Source: Lachnospiraceae bacterium
Lineage (GTDB): Bacteria; Bacillota; Clostridia; Lachnospirales; Lachnospiraceae
Assembly (NCBI GenBank): GCA_014804365.1
Contig: JAAUZX010000026.1
Span: 41,730-105,729 of the forward strand
DNA: 64,000 nucleotides
Direction of reading: 5' to 3'
Made by a program: the position numbers and the translations under genes. Below the pieces are notes generated by a model, which was given only the letters and a program-made list of their open reading frames with translations, was not told where the DNA came from and did no database searches. Positions 8,275 through 19,700 of the stretch are shown here, one piece after another (the stretch's first letter is position 1; every line of letters starts with the position of its first letter).

Positions 8275-10254
8275 ATGGAATATGGTAAAAGAATAAACAA
8301 GTGTGAAAAGAAAGTCTGTAAATCAGCTCTGCGCACTTGCTGCGCTGAGCGTACACGCGCCATGCTGCTTGCAGCATGTGTGCATCAAGTACTTGTGCCC
8401 GGCTTTTCAAGAAATGTTTGTGTCCAGGAAGACAAGGGGCACAAGTATGAGAACTGCATACCGGCGTTGATTTTCATAGTGGTCAACGTGATTCTGATGG
8501 GAGTCTGTTTTGACTTCTATTATGATTTAAATGACGACACGATGATGCATGACATTATGTCGGGCGTATACAGCGGAACGCCCGATGGACATAATATGCA
8601 GACACTGTATCCGCTGGGGGCATTAATCGCACTATGCTACCGATTATGCAGAAGCGTACCGTGGTACGGGTTGTTTCTGTGTCTGTGCCAGTTCGGCTGT
8701 TTCTACCTCATTGGTGTGAGATTGTGTGAGTTATTTGGCAGCGTGCACAGAAGGTTTCTGTTGCTGTTAGAATTGTCCTTGTGTATGTGGGGAATATGTC
8801 TGCCACATCTTGTCAGCATACAGTATACCATCACTTGTGCGCTGCTTTCGGCGGCAGCAGTTTTTTTATTCCTGACGACACCGGACGGACTGGGTACACG
8901 ACAATTTGTTGTAAAAAATATTCCGTCCGTTATTCTTGTGGTGGCGGCATACCAGCTCCGGTCAGAAATGCTGCTTCTCACGTTTCCGCTGATCTGTCTG
9001 GCGGGACTGTATCGTCTCGTGGGGGAGAAGAAGATATTCTTAAAAGAAAATCTGGGGAAATACGCTGGTGTGTTGGGCATGATATTAGTCGGAATGCTTT
9101 TGTCCTTTGCGGCGGATGAAGTGGCATACGGCAGTGCGCAGTGGAAAGAGTTCAGGGATTTCTTCGATGCCCGGACGACGGTCTACGACTTCTATCCGGA
9201 GCTGATTACCGATGAGAACTACAGTGAGGCGCTTACGGAGCTTAGCGTGGCGCCGTATCAGCAGACTTTACTGAATAATTATAATTTTGGACTGGACGAT
9301 TTGATCGATACGGAACTTATGACGAGGCTGGCGGATTATGCCGTGCATACGATCGGTGCATCAAAGGATTGGGGTGAAATCTTTCGCGAAAAGTTCGGTT
9401 TCTATCGGTATCGGACTTTTCACAGCGGGGATGCGCCTTATAATGTGATGGTGCTCTGGGCGTATGCGGCAGTATTTCTGGCGGGCTTTCGTGAAGCACG
9501 ACGCGCCGGCATGGTGCGGGACGGAAACGGGCAGGGAGTGCTTCTTCGATATGCTTTTGTGTGGCAGCTTATATTGTTGATTGTGGTGCGCAGTGGACTC
9601 TGGATGTTTATCCTTATGAGAGGACGTGACCCCGTGCGGATTACGCACTCTCTATATCTTGCAGAATTTGCCCTGCTGACGGGAATGCTGGTTCTTAGGC
9701 TGCAGACAGGCCGGATCGACACAGGCAGTGCGGTACGCGGCAGTACCGTGACAGGGAGCGGCGTGGCGCGCGGTATGGCAGTCCTGGCGGGACTGATTCT
9801 GGCGGGAGCGCTGACGGGCAATTTGACTGCAGTGCGGGAGGATCAGTCCTGGCGGGAGTGGGTCAACACCGATTGGAATGCGATCGATGCTTATTGCAGG
9901 GGTCATGAGGAGAATTTCTATTTTGAGGATGTGTACTCCACCGTGTCGTTCTCGCGCAGACTGTTTGACGGTTCTGATAACAGTTATGCTAATTATGATA
10001 TAATGGGTGGATGGATGTGTAAGAGCCCGCTCTATTATGAGAAGTTGCAGCGATCAGGGATCGAGGACGCAGGAGAGGCGCTGTGCGAGGGTGAAAACGC
10101 GTATTTGATTATGTCTGACTTGGAGGCGGCAGAGCGCGGACTCGACTGGATCACAGATTATTACGCGGCGCAGGGTACCACGACACGGACAGAAGAGGTG
10201 GACGTGATCGGAGAAAATGTACGATATCATGTCTATCGGATCGGAACAAAATGA
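8275..10254 (+). CDS. Polytopic membrane protein, function unknown
   Basis: 659-aa ORF with many TM segments; the first ~60 residues are encoded by palindromic DNA (8326-8447), so the true start is uncertain. Confidence 0.7.
   Translation: MEYGKRINKCEKKVCKSALRTCCAERTRAMLLAACVHQVLVPGFSRNVCVQEDKGHKYENCIPALIFIVVNVILMGVCFDFYYDLNDDTMMHDIMSGVYSGTPDGHNMQTLYPLGALIALCYRLCRSVPWYGLFLCLCQFGCFYLIGVRLCELFGSVHRRFLLLLELSLCMWGICLPHLVSIQYTITCALLSAAAVFLFLTTPDGLGTRQFVVKNIPSVILVVAAYQLRSEMLLLTFPLICLAGLYRLVGEKKIFLKENLGKYAGVLGMILVGMLLSFAADEVAYGSAQWKEFRDFFDARTTVYDFYPELITDENYSEALTELSVAPYQQTLLNNYNFGLDDLIDTELMTRLADYAVHTIGASKDWGEIFREKFGFYRYRTFHSGDAPYNVMVLWAYAAVFLAGFREARRAGMVRDGNGQGVLLRYAFVWQLILLIVVRSGLWMFILMRGRDPVRITHSLYLAEFALLTGMLVLRLQTGRIDTGSAVRGSTVTGSGVARGMAVLAGLILAGALTGNLTAVREDQSWREWVNTDWNAIDAYCRGHEENFYFEDVYSTVSFSRRLFDGSDNSYANYDIMGGWMCKSPLYYEKLQRSGIEDAGEALCEGENAYLIMSDLEAAERGLDWITDYYAAQGTTTRTEEVDVIGENVRYHVYRIGTK
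8326..8447. repeat. Cluster of three hairpins inside the 5' part of the ORF
   Basis: GCTCTGCGCA/TGCGCTGAGC (8326-8350), CATGCTGC-tt-GCAGCATG (8361-8378), TACTTGTGCCC (8390-8400)/GGGCACAAGTA (8437-8447). Confidence 0.75.
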
Positions 10255-10314
10255 TTCATATAACATGTGCAGGATGACAGCATATCAAATGTATGGAAGG
10301 TTTTGGATAAAACA

Positions 10315-10848
10315 ATGCAGGATGTGATTTATCTGCGCCCGATGACGGTGGAAGATACGGACAGAATCGTCACATGGCGCAACCGGGATTTTGTACGTAG
10401 AAACTTCATTTATCAGGAGCCCTTTACAAGAGAAGGACACTTGTCATGGATTCGGAATCAGGTGCAGACGGGGCATGTGGTGCAGTTTATGATTTGTCTG
10501 CCGGACGACAGGGCGATCGGCAGTGTCTATTTCCGCGATATTGACAGGCAGGATGGCAGCGCCGAGTACGGTATTTTTATCGGGGAAGAGGAGGCTCTCG
10601 GCCACGGTTACGGTACGGCGGCGGCACGGCTGGCACTTAAATTTGCGTTCGGGGACTTGCAGCTGCGCACGGTATTTCTGCGTTTTCTGGCAGATAATAT
10701 TGCGGCATGGAAGAGCTATGAGCATGTCGGTTTCTGTATGACAGACCGGAAAGAAACCGTAATGACGAAGCAGGGTGTGCGGGAAGTATGCTTTATGGAG
10801 ATCGACCAAAGGCGGTTTATGGATATATGTGGAGGAAAACATGGGTAA
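10315..10848 (+). CDS. GNAT N-acetyltransferase (RimJ/RimL type)
   Basis: IYLRPMTVEDTDRIVTWRNRDFVRRNFIY...AEYGIFIGEEEALGHGYGTAAARLALKFAF; the ORF opens at 10267 and an internal Met at 10315 fits the family start. Confidence 0.85.
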   Translation: MQDVIYLRPMTVEDTDRIVTWRNRDFVRRNFIYQEPFTREGHLSWIRNQVQTGHVVQFMICLPDDRAIGSVYFRDIDRQDGSAEYGIFIGEEEALGHGYGTAAARLALKFAFGDLQLRTVFLRFLADNIAAWKSYEHVGFCMTDRKETVMTKQGVREVCFMEIDQRRFMDICGGKHG

Positions 10849-11818
10849 ACTTGTCAGTTTTGTAATACCGTGCTACCGTTCGGCGCAGACCATCGGTAAG
10901 GTAGTGGAAGAAATTGATACGGCGATGGAGAAAATGCCGGAGTATGAGCATGAGATTGTGCTTGTCAACGACAGTTCACCGGATGATACATTCGAGGTGA
11001 TCCGTGAGCTTTGCGCACGGCGCAAGGATGTATGCGGCATTAATTTGGCAAGGAATTTCGGTCAGCATGCGGCGTTGATGGCCGGATTTCGCTACATCTG
11101 CGGAGAAATCGTGGTGTGTCTGGATGATGACGGGCAGACACCCGCCGATGAAGTAGGTAAGCTGCTTCGTGAGATAGAGGAAGGCTATGACGTAGTCTAT
11201 GCGAAGTATTCCCATAAACAGCATTCGGGATTTCGCAATTTCGGCAGCAAGATCAATGAGCTTATGACGAGGATTATGCTGGGAAAACCGAAGGAACTGT
11301 ATCTGTCAAGCTATTTTGCGGTTCGGAGATTTGTGGTGGATGAGATGCTGCGCTATACGAATCCGTATCCCTATGTGATCGGACTTGTACTGCGCACCAC
11401 TAAGAATATTACCAACGTGGAAGTGTCACATAGAGAGCGTGAAGTGGGAACTTCGGGCTATACCATCGGTAAATTGCTGGGACTGTGGTTTAACGGTTTT
11501 ACGGCGTTCAGCATCAAACCGCTTCGTGTGGCGACGGCGATGGGGTGTGTAACGGCATGCGTGGGATTTCTATACGGTATTTATACAATCATTAAGAAAT
11601 TCGTCAATCCCGATGTACCGATCGGATTCAGCGCCATGATGGCGGCGCTTGTGTTTATCGGAGGCATGATCATGCTGATGCTTGGACTGATAGGGGAATA
11701 TATCGGCAGAATCTATATTTCACTCAACAATTCACCGCAGTATGTTATCAAAGAATGTATTGGTGAAAAGCATAGAGGTGAAGAACTGTCCGGAACAGAG
11801 CATGAATTACCCACTTAG
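10841..11818 (+). CDS. GT2 glycosyltransferase, GtrB/ArnC-like (polyprenyl-phosphate glycosyltransferase)
   Basis: SFVIPCYRSAQTIGKVVEEID...EIVLVNDSSPDDTFEVI...CLDDDGQTPADEV plus two C-terminal TMs; ggaggaaaac RBS before ATG at 10841. Confidence 0.9.
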   Translation: MGKLVSFVIPCYRSAQTIGKVVEEIDTAMEKMPEYEHEIVLVNDSSPDDTFEVIRELCARRKDVCGINLARNFGQHAALMAGFRYICGEIVVCLDDDGQTPADEVGKLLREIEEGYDVVYAKYSHKQHSGFRNFGSKINELMTRIMLGKPKELYLSSYFAVRRFVVDEMLRYTNPYPYVIGLVLRTTKNITNVEVSHREREVGTSGYTIGKLLGLWFNGFTAFSIKPLRVATAMGCVTACVGFLYGIYTIIKKFVNPDVPIGFSAMMAALVFIGGMIMLMLGLIGEYIGRIYISLNNSPQYVIKECIGEKHRGEELSGTEHELPT

Positions 11819-11846
11819 AATGTCTTAACGGAATTGAGAACAGATT

Positions 11847-13658
11847 ATGAATGAGAACGAATTCAGAATAAAACTGAAATTGAGTACTGTCGCATTTTTG
11901 ATTGCGACGTCGGGTACGCTGTGTTTTCCGCAGGTTCTGAATCTTAAGGAAAACACTCTTGGTTTCACCAACAGTATTTTTGCCGTTTTCGTGTGGCTGT
12001 TGTGTTTGTATGCGGTGAACCGATCATTGCAGACGATTAATTTGAAGGACAAAAGAGGATGGATAATTGCGGGGATTCTCTCCTTTTTATTTACTACGGC
12101 AATGCTGTTCGGTGTTCGTCTGGATGCCGTCGGAAACGTTGACTTCAAAGATTGGAGATTATGGATATCCCTGCCTGTATTGACATGCCTCTTTGCGATC
12201 CTTGTCAGGAAATTCTGGGATTTCTTAAGCGGCATGGAGGACCGGAAAAAAAGACTTGCAGAACATATCAAAATGCCCGGCGTGCCGAAAAAAACGGCGG
12301 AGTATGTGAATATACTTACGTTTCTTTTTATGCTTCTATGCTGGTTGCCGGTGCTGTTGGCGGTTTATCCGGGGTTCTTTGTGTACGATGCACAGGAGGA
12401 GTGGCTGCAGGTCGCATCCAGAACATTTACTACCCATCATCCGCTTGTTCATGTGTTAATGCTGGGCGGCATCATCTGCGCGGTGCACAAGGTGACAGGC
12501 TCTTATAATCTCGGAATCGCCTGCTATATGATGGTGCAGATGATGGTGGTGTCGGGTGTATTCACATATTTACTTTCCTTTATGAAAAAAAGGAAAGTCT
12601 CTAAAGCAGTGAGGCTGATCTCTCTGTTCTACTTTGCTTTTTTCCCGGTTATTGTCATGTTTACGCTTTGTTCCGCCAAGGATGCGTTGTTTACGGCGGC
12701 GCTTCTGCTGCTTCTATTGGCGCTTCTGGATATGGGAAGCGATGAGAAAGTGTTTTTTGATTCCAAGAGTAAAATGATTTTTTTCATTCTCAGTGCGATA
12801 GCAATGATGCTGCTTCGCAAAAACGGTGTCTATGCATTTGCGGTAATGGTGCCTATTCTTTTGATCTGTCATAAAAAATATTTGAAAAAAATAGCGGTTC
12901 TGCTGGCAGTCATATTTCTGTCGTATTTCGTGATTAATACCGGGCTTACGGTGGTGTTTCACGCGGAAAGCGGGGAAAATCAGGAAATCCTCACTGTTCC
13001 CATACAGCAGCTTGCCAGAACCTATAAGTTCAACAAAGAGGTTTTCACGGAGGAGGATATCGCCGCGCTCCATGAGATTCTGTCGGAGGAGGCGCTTGTC
13101 TTGTATAATCCCAAATTGTCCGATCCGGTAAAAGTCCATTTTCAGAATGAAGTGTTTGCCGCCGACAAATCCAAATATGCCGGGCTTTGGGTGCGGATCG
13201 GTTTGAAGAAGCCTTTATCCTATATCAATGCATGGCTGATGAATTCCTACGGATTTTGGTATCCGGATACGGTGATTGATGTCTATTCCGGTAATACGGT
13301 GTTTACTTTTACCTATGAGGACAGCTCCTATTTCGGATACGAAGTGGAGGAGCCGGGATTTCGGGACAGCAAGATTCCGTGGCTTGATGAGGCGTATCGC
13401 GAGCTGGCGCTGGAGATTTCCCAGGAAAAGATTCCCATATATTCCATGCTCTACTCCCCAGGCGGAATCTTCTGGTGCATTGCTTTCGTGTTTGCTTATG
13501 TGCTGTATCGGAAAAAGTATCATGTTGTGATTCCTTATATGATGGTGCTGCTAGTCTGGCTGACAGTTATTTTGGGGCCTACATATCTGCCGCGGTATGT
13601 GCTGATCTTTTGGTATGGGCTGCCGCTGTTTGCGGCCATGCTATTGGAAGAGGTGTAG
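11847..13658 (+). CDS. Polytopic membrane protein, DUF6020-like
   Basis: LAVYPGFFVYDAQEEWLQVASRTFTTHHPLVHVLMLGG; multiple TMs. Confidence 0.65.
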   Translation: MNENEFRIKLKLSTVAFLIATSGTLCFPQVLNLKENTLGFTNSIFAVFVWLLCLYAVNRSLQTINLKDKRGWIIAGILSFLFTTAMLFGVRLDAVGNVDFKDWRLWISLPVLTCLFAILVRKFWDFLSGMEDRKKRLAEHIKMPGVPKKTAEYVNILTFLFMLLCWLPVLLAVYPGFFVYDAQEEWLQVASRTFTTHHPLVHVLMLGGIICAVHKVTGSYNLGIACYMMVQMMVVSGVFTYLLSFMKKRKVSKAVRLISLFYFAFFPVIVMFTLCSAKDALFTAALLLLLLALLDMGSDEKVFFDSKSKMIFFILSAIAMMLLRKNGVYAFAVMVPILLICHKKYLKKIAVLLAVIFLSYFVINTGLTVVFHAESGENQEILTVPIQQLARTYKFNKEVFTEEDIAALHEILSEEALVLYNPKLSDPVKVHFQNEVFAADKSKYAGLWVRIGLKKPLSYINAWLMNSYGFWYPDTVIDVYSGNTVFTFTYEDSSYFGYEVEEPGFRDSKIPWLDEAYRELALEISQEKIPIYSMLYSPGGIFWCIAFVFAYVLYRKKYHVVIPYMMVLLVWLTVILGPTYLPRYVLIFWYGLPLFAAMLLEEV

Positions 13659-13737
13659 AACAAATATTTTAATCATGAGGAAAACACGTTAAAGAGAAAT
13701 CCAACTGGATAATTTTCAGGATAAGGAGAATTAACTT

Positions 13738-16700
13738 ATGAAAAAATCAAAAAGAAGATTACTAACGGGATTATTATGTATCGCATTGCTTGGAGCAGAC
13801 ATTATGTCGTCAGGGATTCAAGTGTTTGCGGCAAACCCTGCAATAGAGCTGGAGGCGGAGTATGAAGAAAGTAGTGAAGATTCAAATGAAAATGATATTG
13901 TAGATGATGATTCTACGGATAAATCTGACAGTAATGTCATAGAGGCAGAAGAAGAGGATGAATCCGAAGACGAGCAGGAAAAAGAAAATTCACAAGAACA
14001 GGACACAGATGAAGATAATGTGGATAGAATAAACGAGGATGAAAGCAAGGATTCGGCTGATGAAGCGGAAAGTGGAAGCACCGATGAAGACAAAATAGTG
14101 GAGAACATTGGGGCTGACGGAGTAGCTTCTGAAAGCGTGGTAGAGATACTTGCGCGGATTTCTTCGGAGGATGATCTTGAAAGAGGAGTTGTTGATGAGG
14201 ACTATGGGCATATTGCGTGGGTTATCGATGTTAATGGGAAACTCAAGGTTGAGGGAACTGGGGATTATTGTAATCCCGATCCTGCATCTTCCAGCCTTCC
14301 TCCGTGGTATTCACCTAGGTATTGTATTTTATCTGCGGAAATTAATGTGAAGGGTATGACAAATTCTTCTTATATGTTTACGCAATGTGAAAGATTGAAG
14401 AGCGTAGATTTACGTGGTTTGGATACGACAAATGTGACGGATATGTCAAGGATGTTTTTTAAGTGTGAGAGTCTCACAAACTTGGATTTAAGGAACTTTA
14501 ATACAAGAAATGTGATAAATATGTATAACATGTTTTTTGGATGCGATAGTCTTACGAGTATAAACGTAAGCAGTTTTAATATCGAAAATGTAGTAGATAT
14601 GGGAGGTATGTTTGAAGGGTGTGAGAGCCTGACAAGTTTGGACATAAGTAGTTTTAGCATAGCGAATGCAACAGATATTAATATGGGAAGGATGTTTGAG
14701 GGCTGCAGCAGCCTGACGACCTTAGATTTAAGCAGCCTTGATACGGCAAACGCAACAGATATGGGATATATGTTTGAGGGCTGCAGTAGTCTTACCAGAT
14801 TAGATGTAAGCGGCTTTGATACGGTAAATGTAAAAAATATGACAGGTATGTTTAGTAATTGTACTAATTTAGCCAGCTTGAATTTAAGTGACTTTAATAC
14901 AGTGAACGTAACAGATATGGGATATATGTTTGACGGGTGTAGCAGTCTGACCAACTTGGATTTAAGTAACTTTGATACGGCAAACGTAACAGATATGGGA
15001 TATATGTTTCACAATTGTAGCAGTCTGGTCGGCTTGGATATAAGTAGTTTTGATACAGCGAATGTAACAACTATGAGAGATATGTTTAGTTGGTGTGGGA
15101 ATTTAATTGGTTTGGATGTAAAAAACTTTGAAACAGTGAATGTAGAAAGTATGTTCTATATGTTCGCTGGGTGTGAGAATCTGACACACTTAGACGTAAG
15201 TAACTTTATAACCACCAATGTCAAAAATTTTGATAGTATGTTTGCTGGTTGTAAGAAGTTAACAAAACTTGATTTGAGAACTTTTGATATGCTTGATATC
15301 GATGCGGGTGGTTCATTTTATATGCTTGATGGGTGTTATGGGCTTAATGAAATATATACACCGATTATTGGATCAGATCGTAGAATATCTCTTCCAAAAG
15401 AAACGGATTCAGATGTTTGGTATATGCATGATGGAACAAAAATCGATTATATATCTGACCTTTCGGAAAGTGTTCACATCATGAAAAATGAAATTCCCGG
15501 GAAATATGGTATTACGTTTGATCCGCAGGGAGGAAAAATAAATTATAATGAACAGACCGGTCTATCGACTCTTATTTTAAGTACCGGAGCAGAGGATAAA
15601 ATAAAAAAATTGCCTGATGGAGTAAAGGACGATTATTTATTTGTTGGCTGGTACACAGCTGTGGAAGGGGGGACTCGCGTCACTGAGGATTATATTTTTA
15701 CTGAGAATACAACTCTTTTTGCGCGTTATGAGGAAAAGCCACTTACGGCAGAGCAAAGCGCAATAAAACCAAAGAGTGTTACATATAAGTATGCTTATGA
15801 GAAAATAGACGTTCTTAAGAAGGCTCATAGTATTGAATCTGATCATGAACCTTTTACTTTGGTATGCACATCGGTAGTTCAGACCAAGGTGCGTAATTAT
15901 ATTTTGTACTATAATGAAGAAGTAATCGCTGAAAGTGCCAATGGTGCATTTATAGATATTGATCCGTCAAAATATGATACCGGAGGTGTCTTTTATCTTG
16001 AGACCGTAGGTGCAGATAATGGAAAAACTGCAGAGCGTGTTAAAGTAAAGCTATTATTGCAAATAAAGAACAAAAATATTGCAGTTCCAAGCTCTATTAG
16101 TTTATTTGGGAGTGGTTTTTCTGTCACCTTGGATGAGGACGTGCCTATTGTAGGCGGTCAGAAGATTAGTCTGGCTTTCCCGGATATCCCTTTTAGTTGT
16201 GTGGTCGAAGATAATAAGATTAAATTGGGATTAAATTTAAAGGAGAAGACGTTATATAGTGCTGATTCGTATAATGGAGAGACGACATCAACACCGCCCA
16301 AATCTTTATCACAACAGGTGGAGGAGTGGAAAAAAGACTTAAGAAAAAGTCGTGATATCAAAAAAGATGTGAAGGGCTATCTCGAAAAAGACGATTTGGA
16401 TGCAGATATTCCCGGCATGGAAAAGAAATGCAAATTGACTGTATTTGGATATTTGGAAAGCGAATTTTATCGTTCTTATGCTACGGGTGCACACGAATTT
16501 AAGACTGTGTCCGGAGAAATTGTAGTTGCGATTTCCGGATCACGGACGACGCAGAAGCAGAGTGCAATACCTATTGGATTTTTAACGATTCCTGTTACAT
16601 TTAATTGTTCTTATACTGGAAATGGAACGCTGACCGGTAAGCTTAAGTGGGATTTTACCAGTGCCTCGTTTTTTCCATTAGACGCAGATGTTACCGGATC

Positions 16701-19700
16701 GGTAAGCGTTGCGGTCGAACCCTATGGCGGAGTAGGCGTTGGCAAGTGGGTCAGTGTTGGTCTTTATGGGAAAGCCGAAATCGGAACAAATTTCACCGTA
16801 GCCAGTACTGCTACTACTCGCGGGCTTGATGATGTCTATTTGTATGGAGAGGCAGGCATAAAAGCATATTTTGCCAAAAAAGAAGGAAAAGTGAGCCTCA
16901 TATCAATGGCAACGCTTGAGAAAAAATGGCCGACATATTTTGATAATAAAAATCATTTGCTCCTATGGTCCCGAAAGCAGGATTCGCTGATGAATAAGGT
17001 GGATTCATCAGACGTATCAAGAAGTGCGCCCGGCATGGAATTAATGGATATCCAATTTGCAATGAGCGAGGTTGAGAATTCCAGCGTTGTCAGAGGTTTT
17101 GTGGATTTAGGGAAATATATTGATAATGCTTATGCGGGTGCCGAACCTCAGATTGCGTCATCTGATGCGGCGACAATTCTCGTCTATATTGATTATGACA
17201 CATCGCGGGCGGAGGCTAATCAGACCGTAGTGAAATACGCACTGATAGCTGATGATGGAACCATATCAACCCCTGTGATTATGTTTGATGACGGGACGGC
17301 GGATACGAACCCGGTACTTTATTCTACCGGCAATGACATATATTGTGCATATCTGAATTCAGATAAGGTATATGATGATAATGATGATCCAGATATTGAT
17401 GCTTACGTCGGCACGTTTGGTGTGTCTGTAAGCAAATACGACAGTGAAAAGGGAGCTTTCATTGATCTGGGCAGAGTCAATAAGAATCACTGTTATTGCT
17501 ATGCGCCGCAGTTGACAGAAACGGAAGAGGGTATAAAGTTGGTTTGGGCGGAAAATATGGATAATGATATTTTTGGTCTGACTGGTCATAATACAATTTA
17601 TTCATCTGTATATTCCGGTGGTGAATGGAGTGTTCCGGACAATGTGGCAGAAAATGTGAACAGCATTACTTCATTAGCGGTTTCTCCGACAGGGTTCGTT
17701 GCATGGGCTGTAGATGAGGATAATGACCTGACTACCGACATACAGAGTATTTATGTCGATAATGTGTTACAGGCGCATGATTCTGCTTCTTACTTGACAT
17801 GGACCAACCTTCCGGGAGTTATGGGAACCGTGCTTGCGTGTAATATAAATGGTGGTTTGGCATACATAGACGGATCATCTTTCGTGGAATATTTTGAAGA
17901 AGGCATCATGGACAGCAGCAGCCCGTTTGTTGTTTATAATGGAAGCATTTATTTCCTGAAAACATCTGGGGGCCAGCGTAATGTCTTGGCGGCATTTTCC
18001 GATAACAACAACGAAACGGGAATAGGACAGCTTACAATAACTGATGATTATGTAGATGCATTTTCACTTAGTAATGGCAAGCTCGCAGCGCTTATAACGA
18101 AGGTCTCTGCGAACGAAGAAGATGGTAACATGTCTACTTCATCTTCCATCTATATTTATGATGACGAGCGATATGATCTGGTTCTGGATGAGGCGAACTA
18201 TGATCTTGATTTTGCAATGCCGGGAAAGAGAATGCCTATAAATCTGGCGGTGTCTAACGCTGGCACTAAGACGATAAGTTCATTCAATGTCACCTTGGAA
18301 TCCGGAGAGTCTCAGGAGGTAGACTGCATCTTGGCACCGGGTGAGAGTAAAACACTTACGGTATACATGACTGCTCCGGATAGTTTTGCAAAAGATGTTA
18401 TCATTAAGGTTTCTGAAACTGATGGTGTGGATTCAGATGAAAGTAATAATGAGCAGATATTGAAATTGAGTCGTACGGAGCTATCTGTGGTTACTAAATT
18501 TCTTATTGAGAATGATGCGAGATATCTGGAAGCGACAGTTACCAATGACAGCTATATTGATGCATCCATGACACTTACTGCATATGATTGTGATGATAAT
18601 GAAATCAACAGTGTAAGTGAAGATGTCGAGGCTAAGTCTGCTAAAATATATACGATTGATATTTCTTCTTATATACCGGAGGATGATACGGATTCGTTTG
18701 TATATGTTACGGTTCGGACGGATCAGGAAGAATATTATGAAAGCAATAATACGGATTCTGCCGGCATATGGAATATGGATCCGGGTGAAATTACTGTAAC
18801 CGGATCGGATACAGAGAACAGCAGCGATGTAGGAGGATATACAGATGGTGTATTGTGGATCCTTGACGGTGATGGAAATGCTGTGATCGGTATTCGCTCA
18901 GAAGAGGATAATACAAATACTGAACTGACAGAAAGTGTCTGGACAGATACTTCGGCTGAAAGAGTAACTAACATTATCGTAGAAGAGCTTGTAACTTCAA
19001 TAGGTGAAAATGCATTCAGTAATTGTAATAATCTCGAGAATATCACAGTACTGAATGATGAATGCCGTTTGGCTGCCGGTGCGATTCCTTCCGGGACAAC
19101 CGTATATGGAAATTATGGCTCAACAGCATATGAGTATGCAGTCGATAACGGATTGAAATTTGAAGCATTGGATGAACTTACACATGATCATAGATGGGAT
19201 GATGGAAGTATCACAGTTGAGCCGACTTATGAAGCGGACGGAATAGAAGTATATACTTGTGTATATTGTGGAATTACATGTGAAAAAACACTTCCAATGT
19301 TGGGAAGTGCTAATGAGACAGTATATTATCTGGTGACATTCGACAGTTGTAACGGGGATATAGGAATCATATCAAAAAATATAGTATATGAAGGAATCTG
19401 TGGAGAATTACCGGTTCCAACAAAAAAAGGATATGAGTTTGGTGGATGGTATACTGAAGAAGGGGGAAACGGAGAATTATTTACTAAAGATACGGTTGTC
19501 ACTGACAATATAACAGTATATGCATATTGGTATTATCAGGGAATGGCTGTTGAAGGTGTTGAATCTGATTATATATATACCGGGGCACAGATAAAGCCGG
19601 TGGCAACAGTATATGATGGTGCGAATCTCCTCGCTAACAAGAAGGACTATACCGTAACATATAAGAACAACACCAAGGTCTACACTCTTACTGAGGCTGA

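Noticed and set aside
14370-15350. Regularly spaced repeats resembling a CRISPR array
   Set aside because: Repeats are in frame and encode DUF285 units; no spacers or cas genes.
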